Source: Synchiropus splendidus (Eukaryota > Chordata > Actinopteri > Syngnathiformes > Callionymidae). From it: a stretch of DNA of 64,000 bases. Below are positions 32,441 to 45,400 of the stretch, one piece after another (the first letter of the stretch is position 1; each line of letters begins with the position of its first letter). The stretch spans positions 21,399,501-21,463,500 of the forward strand of contig NC_071336.1 in assembly GCF_027744825.2 (NCBI RefSeq). Direction: 5' to 3'. A model generated the notes under the pieces. That model did not search any database. It was given only the letters and a program-made list of their open reading frames with translations, and had not been told where the DNA came from. A program made the position numbers and the translations under genes.

Positions 32441-35400
32441 TTGTCCACCAGATCGCCCTCTGCACTCAGACACCAGCTCTGATTTCACCGGCAGCACCCG
32501 CGCTAATTTATCATAGAGGCCGTGACAGACAACACATCTGTGTGTGTGAATAGATCGTGAGTGAGGAGCAACAAGGGGAGTGGACTGGGGGAAGAGGAAA
32601 TACGGTCGTGGGGAGGAATCAGATCACACAAACGGGAAGGGTTTTTAAGGGTCATATTTTGTTTGAAGGGCCTCATGCTACTCTTTGCTCGCCCTCTATC
32701 CGTGTCCCTCCCACCTCCTTCCTCATAACACGCTGTCAGCAAAGCCCCTGGGCAACTGGACCACTCATTGTCTTCGCCCGTCTCATATTACGGCCGTGTA
32801 CTGCAGGTGTGATATGGAGACACATTAAGGAGAAAATGGAGAATGTGGACTCGCACATGTGTATGTTGCCAGGTAAAGATTGTGAGTGCTGCAAGTGAGG
32901 CTCATGTTCACCTCTTTGGGGGGGAAAAAGCAGGAGAGATTAAACAAACAACAAAAAAAGGTTGTGTCAGGTCTTTTACTAGACGTTTTTTAAATGTTTT
33001 TGACAGAATATGGTTTGAACAACTGATCAAGCTTTTTAGCTCCATCCGCACTACAGCTATGTTGGACTGTAACTATCCCTTTGGGCCCCAACAGTGATCC
33101 TGAAAATCATTTGCAGCCAGTTGGAGTGAAGGTGACAGAGCATTCAGTATTATTTTAAGAAGCGCAGAGTAACAAAGGTGTGATTTCAAAGTGTGACCTC
33201 TGAAGAATTAGTTTCATTTTGGCTCACTGTTGAGCTCGAGATGATTGGTCTGCAGGAGCAGTGCTGGTGTTGCAACCAAAAATCTTCAACTCCGTCTTTT
33301 GGTTATTCAAATGCTTCATACATAATAAGTAAATATATATCACATTTAAATATAGAATGTTCTCCGCTGTGATGAAGGCAAAATGCTGTTTTATAAAATC
33401 TAAATAAATAATTTGGTGAGTGTGTGATTGTTATTGAAAAAACATACATTGTATTACAGATTGTCAACGTTAAGGATAGAAAGATACGTACTTGAATATA
33501 TCTATGTACAGACCGGACCAAGACAGACAGGTGATGGACTTGGACTTGAGTTCACATGTACCTTGCTCATAATAAAACCGTGTGTTGTGTGCAGATGTGC
33601 GTACATGCTTACACACGTGTGGAGACAGCAGTTTTAACACAGACGCGCAGCTCATGTGTGTGTTCAAGCAAGCATATCTGTTTACTTTTGCTTCCAAAAA
33701 CCCACTCACATTTGAATGCAGGAGACAGGACACATCTTCCTGCTCTGTGAGCCGCTCGACAGTTCAGTCAGAATATTTTAGTGTACACACACAAACACCC
33801 ACACACACACACATAAGCCTCCCTGGGGTACCCCCCATATGTGGTGTCTGGGGAGTGCAAAATGGAACTTTTTTAAAAGCCAAAAACACTTCTGCCGAAC
33901 AAACTAGTCTTGCTTAATAATACCACACCCGTGTTTCTTTCTCCTCTCTCGTGACAGGCCGTCATTTTCTACAAAGTGTGAGAGATTGTCTGCTTTTTAG
34001 GGAAAGGTTGAGCTTGTTGTTTCGGTGGCTTGAACACTTGCTCGCTGGCAGACGGTAAAAAGATTATAACAGTTTCAAATCGAAGCGTTGAGGGTGATTT
34101 TCAATGTTATTTTGAATAAAATCCGCTTCCGCCAGATGCAAGAGTGACACGCACCTGATTGAATGGATTTTGTGAATCTGTGGAACAAAACAATGCAAAT
34201 ATATACTGTTATTTTTTTTGTTTTAAACATACATGAATATACGTCAACATATTTCTGCCTCTTCAAGCGATGTAAATAATTTTACGGTGGCACACAATGA
34301 CACACCTACTCCAGGCACACAAGCCATGTGTATACAGACAAACACACGTGCACCTTCTGCTCTTATGAAGATAAATATGGCAGGGGGGTAGATTTTCACC
34401 CGCACCCGCTGAACTGGACACACACATTTATCTTTGTTGTATTTGGTGTTTTGGGGTGTGTGTTGTGTGCAACCGCATATTGGGGATCCACTGAGAAGGG
34501 TGTGCGCACCTCACTGCCTTTCCAATGTATGGAAATGTATGTGCATTTTTAAAGTAGGGGGGCTAAATTTATTTCTCCCCCCCTGCATGCACCCTTCGCC
34601 CCTTACTCTCTCTCCACACCTCATTCCCGAAGCTGATAGACCTATGGAAGCATGATAGATGGAGAAGTGAACGGAAGGGGGGGGGGTCTCTGCATGGATG
34701 CATACATGCATGCATGAATGTATATACACCCTGACCCCCCCCCAATCCTCTCGAACGCACGCCATAAACTCACACACACACACAATAGCATGAGTCTGAA
34801 TGGAGGATTGGGGAGCATACCAAACGTAATCCATAGTTTTACATAATGGGGAGGAGAAAGAGGGGAGAGGAGTGTACTCCTGTAGCCGGGTGATAAAGAT
34901 AATATGAATCATCTTTCTCGTCCTCTCGGTGTGTACACACACTCACCTAGGGAGATGCTGATATGCTATAGGGGAATATAATGAGATATGAAGAAGGTCT
35001 CCCCTGATCAGGAAGAACACATGTGGGTCATGGGTGTGCTTTATGCAATTTTCACAACATATAAGGATTATGGTTTGGCGTATACTGAGGAAATTGCTCC
35101 GAGTGCAAGTCGCGTGTGCAAAATGGCAACGCTGTTCGTTTCGACGTATTGCATAAAGGCCACGAGTTAGTCTGCGACATACTGCTCCGCGTGTTTGAGT
35201 GGAACGAAGAATATTCTGTGTCATACATGAGTGGTTTATCAGGGATATTTAGTTTCTGTTGTATGGGACTTAGTTGACGCTGCTGGTGATGCTAGTTAAT
35301 GATCAATGAAGTCATGTTTGGAACAACATGCTATTGCAAGTCACTGAACGAAAAGGATTATAACAGGGGCGCCCCTTCAGATCTACTGTTTTAGACACCT

Positions 35401-35500
35401 AAAACCTGAACCACTACATGTGTATTTCCATTTTTCCCATTGATCTACTTGTTCTCGCTCATCCTTCACTTCCTACCAACCAACCGTGATACCTGCAGCT
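32441..35500. other. Gene-free interval with simple repeats
   Basis: CA-rich patches near 33784-33813 and 34780-34790, and the G-tract/C-tract inverted repeat at 34677-34743. No gene or intact transposon recognised. Confidence 0.45.
34677..34743. repeat. G10/C9 inverted repeat around TGCA-rich spacer
   Basis: A G10 tract followed by TC (34677-34688) pairs with GA followed by C9 (34733-34743). The spacer between them is a palindrome-rich ATGCATACATGCATGCATG stretch. The arrangement could form a hairpin or other non-B DNA. Confidence 0.9.
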
Positions 35501-35514
35501 AGTGAAGTCCGGAG

Positions 35515-35590
35515 ACAGCCGGGGCCAGACCTGGTCAGGGCGCGGCCAGGGGCCACATGCGTCCTGTTGTGTTCATGTGGCCCTTGTGTG
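35515..35590. mobile_element. hAT-like end fragment
   Basis: GCGGCCAGGGGCCACATGCG and CATGTGGCCC resemble the same end type seen at 18310 and 50255. Only a fragment is present, followed by an A12 run near 35707-35718. Confidence 0.3.
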
Positions 35591-36164
35591 GTGAGAGTGA
35601 ACGCACAAAACTGGTCAAGTAAAAACGTTCACAGTTCAACTCTGCAACTTTGCTTCAGGACGAAAACATCATTCCCGCCTTTTTTGACCATATTGTTGGT
35701 GTGTTAAAAAAAAAAAAAGATTGATGATTCATTTTCTTCTCTTTCAAAATTACATAATATGAAGCTTTAGAGTTTAGAAGTCTCTTTGTCCCATCTCTCT
35801 TTTGCCTTGACAGTCCCCCAACCGTCAAAATGGAATCGCCCACACTAGCCCTAGAACTGCTCACTCTTCCTGCAACTGAAACTCAAAGCACCTAGGTTCA
35901 CTCAAAAATGATGAAGGCTCCTATGGCTGTTGAATGGCATCAGCAGTAAAGCCTTTTGAATTTTGCATTCTGTTAGAAAACTCATCTTAACCGATGACCA
36001 AAGTGTTTCTATATAACCACACACACACTCCTATTGACTAAGAAGAGTCTTTTGTAAACTTTGGTGCTTCATCTTTTCCAATATAAAGCATTAAAAACCA
36101 AAGGATTATTTAGGATGGTATCTTCACTATACTTACAATTGCTCAGCAGCCTAACATTTATCGT

Positions 36165-36660
36165 CACATTATCATATATGCCATGTTTTTCTGCCCCAAA
36201 TGAATATTAATGCGCTCTCTGATTAAAGTTTGTTTGTCGCTGCAGTTAATTAAGCGAGCTAAAGTGCAGCAGAAACTCTGCATACAAACAAAAAAAAAAG
36301 TCACTCTTAATTATGCAAGGAAAGTTAATTTCTCGGAATATAATTAAAGCCATTTAAATCATCAGGGACAGAATGAGATCAAAGATGTATATTTGATATC
36401 ATGCAGATAGCGATTTCAAATGAGCAATGCCTCTTAACTTTATAATGATCTTTTGCTGCGGGAGTCGAGGCACTGACTTCTTTTGTGTTCATTCTGAAAT
36501 AGTCTCCGAAGAATTAGAGGGAAATTAATTAGAAATAAGTGCAGATCAACATGCAGATTGCATTTCCAATGCAAATACATCTTCCCCCGGTTTTATTTTT
36601 GTTGAATTGATTAAATTAACATGAGTATTTTTGACATAAATTGGGGCCATTGGAACAAAG
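36165..36660. promoter_or_regulatory. Strong candidate conserved noncoding block
   Basis: About 500 bp, repeat-free apart from one A run near 36290. Motifs include CAGTTAATTAAGCGAGC, CTTAATTATGCAAGG, GGAAATTAATTAGAAATAAG and a perfect POU octamer ATGCAAAT at 36569-36576. The density of TAATTA cores is the highest I saw in the window. There is no coding frame and no transposon end. Regulatory function is inferred. Confidence 0.45.
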
Positions 36661-36698
36661 AAAAGTATTTCTTCACTTGAGTTCTGCCACTTTATGAG

Positions 36699-36700
<2 letters not shown>

Positions 36701-36729
<29 letters not shown>
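36701..36729. repeat. T29 homopolymer
   Basis: Uninterrupted T run, 52 bp before the long CA microsatellite. Confidence 0.95.
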
Positions 36730-36777
36730 GAGTGATGGACTCGGTGACTCTGCATGCACCGTCTTCCATCTCTGATC

Positions 36778-36781
<4 letters not shown>

Positions 36782-36846
<65 letters not shown>
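36782..36846. repeat. (CA)n microsatellite, 65 bp
   Basis: The longest dinucleotide array in the window, without interruption. It is probably polymorphic and responsible for the VCVCVC stretch in a 157-codon minus-strand frame that is not a gene. Confidence 0.97.
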
Positions 36847-36848
<2 letters not shown>

Positions 36849-36999
36849 CAATGTGAACATATAGCAAGAGGCAAATCCTGAGTCTGTCTCAGCACCGATC
36901 TTCCTCCCTGTGCGTGTGCGTACTTGAGACAGGGGCCGAGTGGAGGGATCTTTCCTCACCCCGCAAAAAAAAAAAGTGATATATAAAAATGGAATTGTT

Positions 37000-38080
37000 T
37001 CCTCCATATTAGGAATCAAAGCCAGGCTTTATTGTGTCCACCATTTTGATTGCAGCCAGCAGACCTTGAGGAGGCAGGTGCAGCGCGATGAGTGTGTAGG
37101 TGTCACTGCATTCCATTCATTATTTTTGCCCTTTTTCCATTCTAGGTCGCATGCTTTTGTTAAAATCCATCGGCAGCTGATAAATGCTTAAAATTCATAT
37201 GCATGGATGTGTGTGCATCTGCAGGTTGGTGTGCGCTTTTATAGCGCGAGAGAACTGTTGACCTCAGCTGCCGCCTCCCCCCCCACACACACACACACTG
37301 CCACCTCCTGTGTTTCTCGACGACCCTTGAACTTGACCGTGGAGGAGAAAGAGGAAGGGAGGTGCGGGGACTGGAGGTGAGAAACAAGCCACACTGATAG
37401 ATAAAACATACAAGGGGTTTGAGGTTTTGGGGGTGCCAGACGAAGGCTATGTGTGATGCTAGCACACAGCCAGGTGCGCCTCAATTTTTTTTAGTTTATA
37501 GGTGTATTATGACAGGTATCACTTGATGCAAATATGCTTTGTTTTTATATTTGTAACTCGCAATCAAACATGTCATATATTTCATTGTTCCTTTTGCATT
37601 GAATTAAAGTAGGGCTCGCAAACAAGGTCTGACCTGACAGTGATCTGAAGGCAAAAGAAGAGCAAGAAGTTAAAGAAGAGGGGAAAGTTTGACGTGAGTG
37701 AAAGGAGAGAAGAAAAAAAAAGAGTTATAGCAGCAAGACAAGAGTGAGGAGGAGTCCGACGGAGAGGATGGAGAACAGGTGTGGGTGGCGTAGAGGGGAG
37801 TTGCAGGGGTGGGGGGTTAGGGTTCATGCTTATCTCGAGGAAAGTTATTGTGTGTGCATGTGCTTGTGTGTGCGTGTGTGTGATTCCATCTAATTGTGAG
37901 AAGGTGAGAGGTGAGGTCTAGGCACGCTTCACAAAAATGGGGCAGATCGTCAGACAGTTATAGGCAGCGCTGTAGCGCGTGTGTGTGTGTCTGCATCCTT
38001 GCTCTTCCTCTGCGTGCATGTGTGTGTGTGTGTGCACCTATGAGCGTGTGTTTTAATAGCCACAGTCAGAGAGCCTCTGT
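37000..38080. other. Gene-free interval, start possibly conserved
   Basis: 37010-37200 has even complexity (GGCTTTATTGTGTCCACC, CAGCTGATAAATGCTTAAAA). The remainder is purine-rich or GT-rich low complexity. Confidence 0.35.
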
Positions 38081-38560
38081 CAGATGGTCAGCTAATTGGC
38101 CATCTTACAAGTACAGCGGAGGCTGCTCGCAAATTGGCAAAAAGGGCAACTGGCTTCAATCTGATTCCAAACTCCTTTCTGTCACGATGCTGTCCATTAA
38201 ACAACAGCTTAAGTCAGGGGAATGGAACAAAAATAAAGAAACACAAAACACAAAAAAGGAGGGGAAAGCGGCATAATTGTCCTTCAGAGAACCATGTTGC
38301 TCGGCTCGACCCAAGCGTGGAGAGAAAATGCAGATCATATTCAGTGTAAATACAAATTTGTGGGGAAAGTTGCTATTAAACCCCAGAGTTTTTTTTTTTC
38401 TCTCGCTCTCTACGCTGCTGTGTGTTTCCCAGTTACAGATGCCTCATGTATTTTAATCCAAGTAATGTCCCAACTGGGTTCCAATTAGGAACAGGTTTCC
38501 CAACACCCTGAGGGGAAACTGATAATTATGCTGTTGACTATGGCTGGGGCTCTGAGTGTT
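38080..38560. promoter_or_regulatory. Candidate conserved noncoding blocks
   Basis: GGTCAGCTAATTGGCCATC and GCTCGCAAATTGGC at the left, then GTTCCAATTAGGAACAGG and ACTGATAATTATGCTG at the right, separated by less distinctive sequence. GTTCCAATTAGGAAC is a near-palindrome. Confidence 0.3.
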
Positions 38561-39535
38561 GTGTGTGTTTGGCTCTCTGGTTTCCAGGGGACACAACACA
38601 ACTCATGTTAGTCTTTATTTATCGTCCAGCACTATTAACAATGCTGACGTTGTGCGCAGCACTCAACCAATCCTTCTAACTAGACACGAAATACCAAGTC
38701 AAACGTCATTTTGATTAAGCCGATCAAATGTCACCTTTGCAAGTCAATGTGAACTCTACAAGACAGTTGTTGTCCAGAGACTGTCCTTAACTAATGCTAT
38801 TAGCTAGGTCAGTGTTTAGTTTTGCACAAAGGTCTAGTTTTTTTCTAGACAAAACCATGCTTTTGTCTTTGAACTTGAAGCATGTGTGAGGCTCTGGTGT
38901 GCTATTTTGAGGGTGACAGGTAACCGTGCCCTAATGTTCATAAAATCCCTGCTCACCGTCTAACCTTGAAAATAGAGAGTGACGCTGATGTAGTGGACAG
39001 CGCCGCTCTCACATCTAAACTCAAATGTTGAAAAATGTCCCCTCGGATAAAATGGATGACCCGGCTTCAGAATCAGTCGCTATAAATGCATTGTTTTGCA
39101 AGGCTGAGCTGACAAGAAAAAAGGAGAAAATGTTGAATTTGAAAAATCCTGCCAGAGCGGCAGATTAACAGCCAAGTGTGTTTATTTGTTCTTTTTCAAA
39201 ATGTTTCAGGGGACGTTTGCGCCTCACTGCACTGTATTCTCAGACACTCTGGCTGTTTTCATGTTTCCTCACATATTTCATTTTGATGATATTCACCGTG
39301 TTTTTGCTCTATAGTGAAGGTACCCGCTGCGCTAGAAGAGCCAAACTGTTCAGTGACTTTTAATTCTATAGGTGATCATTTCACCTACCTGTCATGAGGA
39401 CAGCATTTTCATTCATTCACAGAAATAAACAGCCGAGAGAGCTCATGCAACTCAGCTGTAAATGTTTTTAAAACCAAGCTGACACCATGTAAAATTTGAA
39501 TCCCTTATGTTTTTTAAAATATCTTTCAAACGTCT
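38561..39535. other. Gene-free interval, nothing recognised
   Basis: No repeat or coding signal beyond short chance frames. Confidence 0.4.
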
Positions 39536-39539
39536 CCGC

Positions 39540-40250
39540 AGTCAGGGAGAAGCGGTACTTTATTTTGGTTTGGAGGACGCTTTACCCGTCCTGCTCTGCG
39601 TATTCATGAACTGCTATTGTGCTGCCACTATTTCCATATCATGTTCCCTCACAGAAGGGAATTGAATATTGAAGATATTTACAGCGTCTTTCGTAATCTG
39701 TGCAGAAGGCCATGCTGAGACACACTGAGTGTGAAGTTATTCTTATCAGACAAGATTTTGGATGGGGGGTGCGGGAGGTTAAAATCCAAGTCCAATTTAC
39801 AAATCTCAGATAATTTAACACTCCCCTCAGACAAGTTTTACATAGAAATGAAGGGGCCGAGAGCGGCTCATGGAATCTTTTGAGACTGCAAAACGACATA
39901 ATTGTTTTGCGACCCAATCGGGTGTTATACTACAGATAATATATGGTTATTTCATACAGCCTCCAGACCGTCAAGATGTTTTCAATTTGGCACGGCCTGC
40001 GATCATGATATCACAGAGCAAAAAAAAAAAGACGGAGCTCCTAGTCTGGGATGGCCGGAGCAGCAAGAGGGCGATCATTTCGCCAAACTCAAAGCCTTTT
40101 TTCCCCCGCTCCCTCACTCTCTCTCCGGGACGAATAATTCCACAGTTGCTGAGGCACTGAAAAAGCAATCTGCGGAATACCCCAGGGTCATGTCTGTGGC
40201 CGGATGATTTGTGTGAAATGTCATACATTAAATATAAGTTTAACATTCAG
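39540..40250. promoter_or_regulatory. Long candidate conserved noncoding block
   Basis: About 700 bp, repeat-free except an A run at 40021-40030. It contains CTGCGTATTCATGAACTGC, GAATTGAATATTGAAGATA, AATCTCAGATAATTTAACAC, GACATAATTGTTTTGCGACC and CGATCATGATATCACAGAG. Overlapping open frames on both strands have no shared protein character. Confidence 0.4.
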
Positions 40251-40365
40251 CCCGGTACACTGTAAAACTGCCCTGTCGTTGCCACAGTCCACCATTTCCC
40301 TCAGTGCAGGGAGGGTTTGGGTTCACAAAGGAGATGAACACACAAAAAAACACACCCATACGCAC

Positions 40366-40386
40366 ACGCACACACACACACACACG
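40366..40386. repeat. (CA)n microsatellite
   Basis: CA run inside a wider CA-rich stretch (40338-40388). Confidence 0.9.
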
Positions 40387-41195
40387 CAACACCCCCTGTG
40401 TCGGCCCAATCTTAGAAGGAGAACGAAGGAGGGAGTTGCGGACAGCGGGGAGGCCATTCGATCCGCAGCTGCATTTCATTTATGAAAACCAGAACGTAAA
40501 ATATATATATACATTTTTTTTTTCAATTTCATCTTGTATTTTTGACCCTTTTTTTCTTTTACTTCTGTCAGGCAAAAGTGGGCTGAGGGTTGTGGAGATG
40601 GAGACAGGTGGTGGGCTTCATGGAAGGAATACCGACCAACAGTGAGACCTTGTGAAGAGCACTGTCTTCTGATCCACTGATGTTGGAAATCACAGATACA
40701 GATTTGCCTACTGAAGTTCTGTTTTTCTTTTTTTTTCCATCTTCGTAGAGTACTGATCATTAAAACTCTTGTCTTTTTTTGCTCATGCTCATCATTTCTC
40801 TTTTTTTAATGATGTACTGTTACATTTTAATACTCATATGGATGTTGCTAACACATATTTGTTTCACAATTTGTAACTTTTTTGTATGTATTTTAGTATT
40901 AAATTGTATTTTTTCCAACAAGATTTCGTCTCACTTTTTTCTTGACAAAAAAAGATTATTTTTTTATCCTTTCTTTGTAATATTGTTTTTACACAGTATC
41001 AAAATTATAAAAAAAATCTCTCAAATTGATTCTCATGTTTCTAAATTATTTCACCAAAAAAAAATAGAAATAGATATTTCTAATTTTCTTATCAGTGAGG
41101 ATAACACCATTTTTAAATATTCATTCTGTAAATGAACCAAGTTTATGCTTCATATATCAGGCTTTCCCCCCGTGCATGTTCATCTTGACGTATTA
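40387..41195. other. Gene-free AT-rich interval
   Basis: Very AT-rich, with poly-T runs. A 118-codon frame at 40779-41135 is an artefact of composition (Ile/Leu/Phe/Lys only). Confidence 0.5.
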
Positions 41196-41199
41196 AGGT

Positions 41200-41440
41200 G
41201 CTGTGTCTGTATTGGCCTGTTCTCTCTCATTAGATCTTGGATCATTTACGACAAAGAAACATGCTTCACAAATTTCATAGCGATCAGACAAACTGGCTCG
41301 CCAATCACAGCAGCCTTCCTTGATAAAATGAATCGCCCCGCTCTGTTCTTGAGGCAAGTGTTGAAATGCAGCCTGAGATTAGACGGCAAAGAAGAAGGTG
41401 AGGAAGACGGGGAAAAGGGGTTGTAACTAATTCATAAAGT
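41200..41440. promoter_or_regulatory. Candidate conserved noncoding block
   Basis: TCTCATTAGATCTTGGATC, CGCCAATCACAGCAGCC and GATAAAATGAATCGCC in repeat-free sequence. Confidence 0.35.
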
Positions 41441-43250
41441 TTGAGGAAAATAGCAGCTACAGAGAGACGGGAGGCGAGCAAGACAGAGGGGAGAAAAAAG
41501 GTGTCTCCAGGGACGTCAGTGAAGCCGTCATGCTGGAGAGAGTGAGGATACTCTGTCCATTCTAGCAGATGAGAAAGAAATGACAGAGCGGGGTGCAAAG
41601 AATGTCATCTGGCAGATGGACAACTGATGAGTTTTCTCCCATTTCTCTTTGTCTTTCAGGCTCTTTCTTCCCCTCTCATGCCTTGTTTGTTTGCTCTCGG
41701 TAGGAGCTTCTGAAAACTTTCTGGTTGAATCACTGGAATAAGAGACATGTTTGATATGTAAAGGGAGGAACTATAGGCTGGAAAAAGTGGAATTCCTTCG
41801 TATTGAAGGAAATCAGCTTCAGCGAGGATTATGAAAATACCCAAAGAGAACCGTCTTTGAAAAAAGTATTTTGACCATTTTCCCTTTTATTGGTCCTTTT
41901 CAAGTATCACCGATAACTTACGAAATTATTTTAATGCAAACTTCAGAGTGTGTCTACCTCTTTTGGGGAAACATTTTCTCACAAGAGACTTGCACATGCA
42001 ACTGCATATGCTAATGTGAACATTTTAGTTTAAATATTTGTCAGATTCAAAACGTAATCAAAACACAAATTTATTTCTTTATTTTTTGCTCTATCCAAAT
42101 AGTCTTCTTGGGCGCCTATCCATGGTTCTTTTAACAGGTGTCTGGGAAGCACCCTTGTTCGATGACAACATATGCCAACCACATCTGCAACTACTGTGTT
42201 GGCCGTCTGCCACAAAACAAGCACAACTCCTCTCTATGTAACTCGTAACCTTGCTGCCATTTTCATCTTGTGATATGACCACTTCAGACTGAGAAATCCC
42301 TGCTATAGCATCCACAGCAGAGCTCTAGTGGGTTAGTAGTGGTCGTGGCTGATCCGGTGATAAAGAGAGATAGAGGCTTTTAAAGTCAAAGAAATCTAAA
42401 CAATGCAACGTGTCCCCACATGTGGATGCAGTGTCAGCCCTGGTGACACAGTTCTTGTCTGTAGATATTCACCTGCCCTCCCGAAACACTCTTATCTACT
42501 CGCCACAGTTCAATTTCGTTTTTCGCCCGCTGGTGTTTGGCAAAATTTGCATCAAAAAAAAAAAAAAAGAAATGCATCGCACCCTTTCAACAAATTCCCT
42601 TTATTATATCCATGAATTGGCTCTGCATGAGATTTATCAATTTCACCTAGAAGGTGTTGCACTCGCCAGTGCATTTGTAAGCAAGTCGGGACTCTTTGAA
42701 GACAAACACAGCATCTTTTAATCTGAACCCCCCCTACCTTTCCTACCCTCCGTCTCCCTTTGCACTCCCCACTTCAAAGCCCAAACTCCAAGATGAAGGT
42801 TTGGAAAGTAATGGAAAACAAATTGTTCATTTGTATCTGGGAGGAGACCAGACACTTGAGCAAATTCTCTCTCCTGCATTCTCTATCTGTATCCATGACT
42901 CCTTAGTTGTCAGATGGCAGGTTACGGGCGGAACCAGGAACGCGCTGGCAGTTGCAAGACTCAGCTGTCTGCCTCTTCATATGTGCATTTCTTCCCATAT
43001 TAAGTGAATGCATAAATATTTATTGTGGATCTGTCTCTATGCTGAGGCATGGTGTGACTTTAGAAAAAAAATAACAAAGCTTTGTCAATTCATTAAAATG
43101 TTTCTTTAACTGACAAATAATATGAGATTTGATTTTAGTGTGGGATATTTATTTATTTTATGTCTTTTAGTTAGCCATTGAAAATGTACAACAGTTAAAC
43201 AGTAAAACACTTGCTGTAAATGCTCACTTTATGTGATCAGATCAGAACCG
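41441..43250. other. Gene-free interval
   Basis: No gene or transposon recognised. A run of 14 A at about 42555-42568. Confidence 0.4.
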
Positions 43251-43254
43251 TTGT

Positions 43255-43345
43255 GAAAGCAGTGTAGTCAAGACTTTCAAGACTGTCAAGTCCAGAGCAT
43301 ACAGAGACCAAGTCCAAGACCAAAGAGGTGGGCGAGACCAACACC
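43255..43345 (-). repeat. Fragment rich in GACCAAG words
   Basis: CAAGTCCAGAGCATACAGAG and ACCAAGTCCAAGACCAAAG closely recall the 4.2-kb and 9.6-kb repeat copies (CAGAGACCAAGTTCAAG). A partial, diverged relative. Confidence 0.5.
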
Positions 43346-43979
43346 GAGAACAAGCAGAATACAGAGGCATAAGATCTATCGGCTCCTGCAACGAGGTTAA
43401 GTTTCTGGCATGTGTTTATCTGTCTGCATTCAAAATAACTTGAACAGTTATGGACGAATTTGGATGACATTTTCAGGAAATATGTGAATAGGGATAAGGA
43501 GCAAATGATTTTGGGAGTGATCCGATCACAATCTGGATCTATTACTTTTTAAAGCATTCTTTATCATTGCATATTGAGGGATGCTTTTTGTCATGGGGAG
43601 ATTGTGTTGGGACTGAACTGAAGCTGCCTGTCGAAGATTTGCTTTTCTAGTTTCTCACTGCAAAAGAAACGGTTATCGGGGTTTTTTTTTCAAAATAAAT
43701 CAATAACTGCAACGCTTCCATTGTTTCTGTTCACTGTTCACAGTTGCTTTCATGTTCTGTGAGGACAAGGTGGCTGGTCCTGATTGTGACGACAGCTTCC
43801 CTGCTTTCCCTCGTCTTCACTTGAGCTCTGGATCACATCTGAAACCCATATTTTTGAGTTGTTAGTTCGACCCAGCGTTGCATTCAAGCGTGACACCGCA
43901 GGTGGAGACCTGGACACAATCGCTAACGTACAGTACGGCCAGTGAAGAGTGTCAGTGCTGTATATGTTTATCACAGTCA

Positions 43980-44880
43980 TTTGTGTATGTTTGGCTCCTC
44001 AGACCCGTGATAATGAAAACGGTTTGACAGGTGAAGGCCAGGCTGCGTCTTCTGAGCCATTTATCCACAGGCAGGCAAATCAAGCCAGCAAATCAGGAAC
44101 AATGGAGCCCTCAAAGAGGCGAGTTGGGATCAAAGAAGCGCTAACTGGCCATTGCAATCCAATTGAAATGTTCACTTTGCATCTCTCCAAAGGTAATGGA
44201 TGTGAAGGGTGGGAGGTGAAAAGAAAGGGCTGCCTGCGCACATTTGATGAAAATTATGGAAAGAAAAAAAAAAAAAAGTGGGACAAAAGTGCATGCGACA
44301 GTCTCGGCCTTCTCGAGTCATCTCCTGCAGAAGCTTGATAATGTCTCCATGTTATTTTGACTTTGAATCGGCAAAGAGCCATTTCCCCACTCCCTTTTCC
44401 TCTCCCTTTGAACCTTCCAATAGTGCCATTATGATGATATATAAGCTGGTGTACGGCGGCCCTCGCGCATGTGGAGGAGGATTGAGGCAGGCTATCTTAA
44501 AGTGTCCTCTCTCCCTCATTCCCACACTGTCGCTATCTTCCTCGCTCGATTTTACTCCCTTTGTCTACCCATTACTTCCTCCTTCCATCTCTCCATTTGA
44601 ATGTGTTGATCACCTGGGGAGATGCCGCATTAATGCTGACGTCCGGTGAAAAGCAGAATCTCCTCTTTATTTATCTGCACTAAAATTCCTCCCAATCTTT
44701 CCAGCACATTTCACTCAATCACGCAACTCAGGCCATTCCATTAGCCACACAGGGGCGTTTTACCCCATTGAACACAACACGCCCTGCACTTCTATGAATA
44801 TAGATTCTCCTAAATTATGTATAATGGGAGTGCTCAGATTTTAGCATTTTTACTAAGAGGTTTTGAGGGTGTATGAGTTG
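43980..44880. promoter_or_regulatory. Cluster of candidate conserved noncoding blocks
   Basis: Left part near 44100-44210 (CTAACTGGCCATTGCAATCC); right part 44430-44860 (TGATGATATATAAGCTGG, GATGCCGCATTAATGCTGAC, TCCATTAGCCACACAGG, CTCCTAAATTATGTATAATG). An A13-14 run at 44264-44277 lies between them. No coding signal. Confidence 0.35.
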
Positions 44881-44989
44881 TTTCTGCCGCTTTTTAAGTG
44901 CATCTTGAATTCCCAGTGTTTGCGGCAGATTGGTGTTGCTGTATCTCCGGGTTTGTGGATTGTAAATGGAGCATTATGGACGTGAGTGA

Positions 44990-45400
44990 TCATCTGAAGT
45001 TTGAAGCAAGTTGGTGCAAAGTTCACTCGGAGCGTGCTGGGATATGATGGGGAAAATGACTGCGCCTCGTCTCCCTGTGAACCCAGTCGCTGTCGCGCCA
45101 CTGCTGACGTAATGGTGAGGACTAATGAAGTCAACGTGGGATTTGTCGCAGCGCTTCCATCTTTGCTGTTGTGGCTCAGAGCGGTTTGTTTAATTGGACT
45201 GTGAGTAATTCTAATTCACGTTTTGGCAGTTGGTGTCCATGTTGCCCAGCATGGGGGCAGCACTGGGCTCAACAAATAGGCGAGCTGTTCTGTAATCTAA
45301 ACCCAATCAACATCCTCATTACTGACTTTAGGCGGCTGCCACATCAAAAAGAAGGTTCTGTTGCCTTTTTTTTCATCGATTATTTACAGTGACAGGCCGA
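44990..45400. promoter_or_regulatory. Candidate conserved noncoding block
   Basis: GTTTAATTGGACTGTGAG, TAATTCTAATTCACG and CCAATCAACATCCTCATTAC lie in repeat-free sequence. An acceptor-like CGATTATTTACAG ends at 45390 without a following donor. Confidence 0.3.

Noticed and set aside
36546..37019. 157-codon minus-strand frame
   Set aside because: Central VCVCVC and poly-Lys are translations of the CA array and T29 run.
40779..41135. 118-codon plus-strand frame
   Set aside because: Composition artefact of very AT-rich DNA (mainly Ile, Leu, Phe, Lys).
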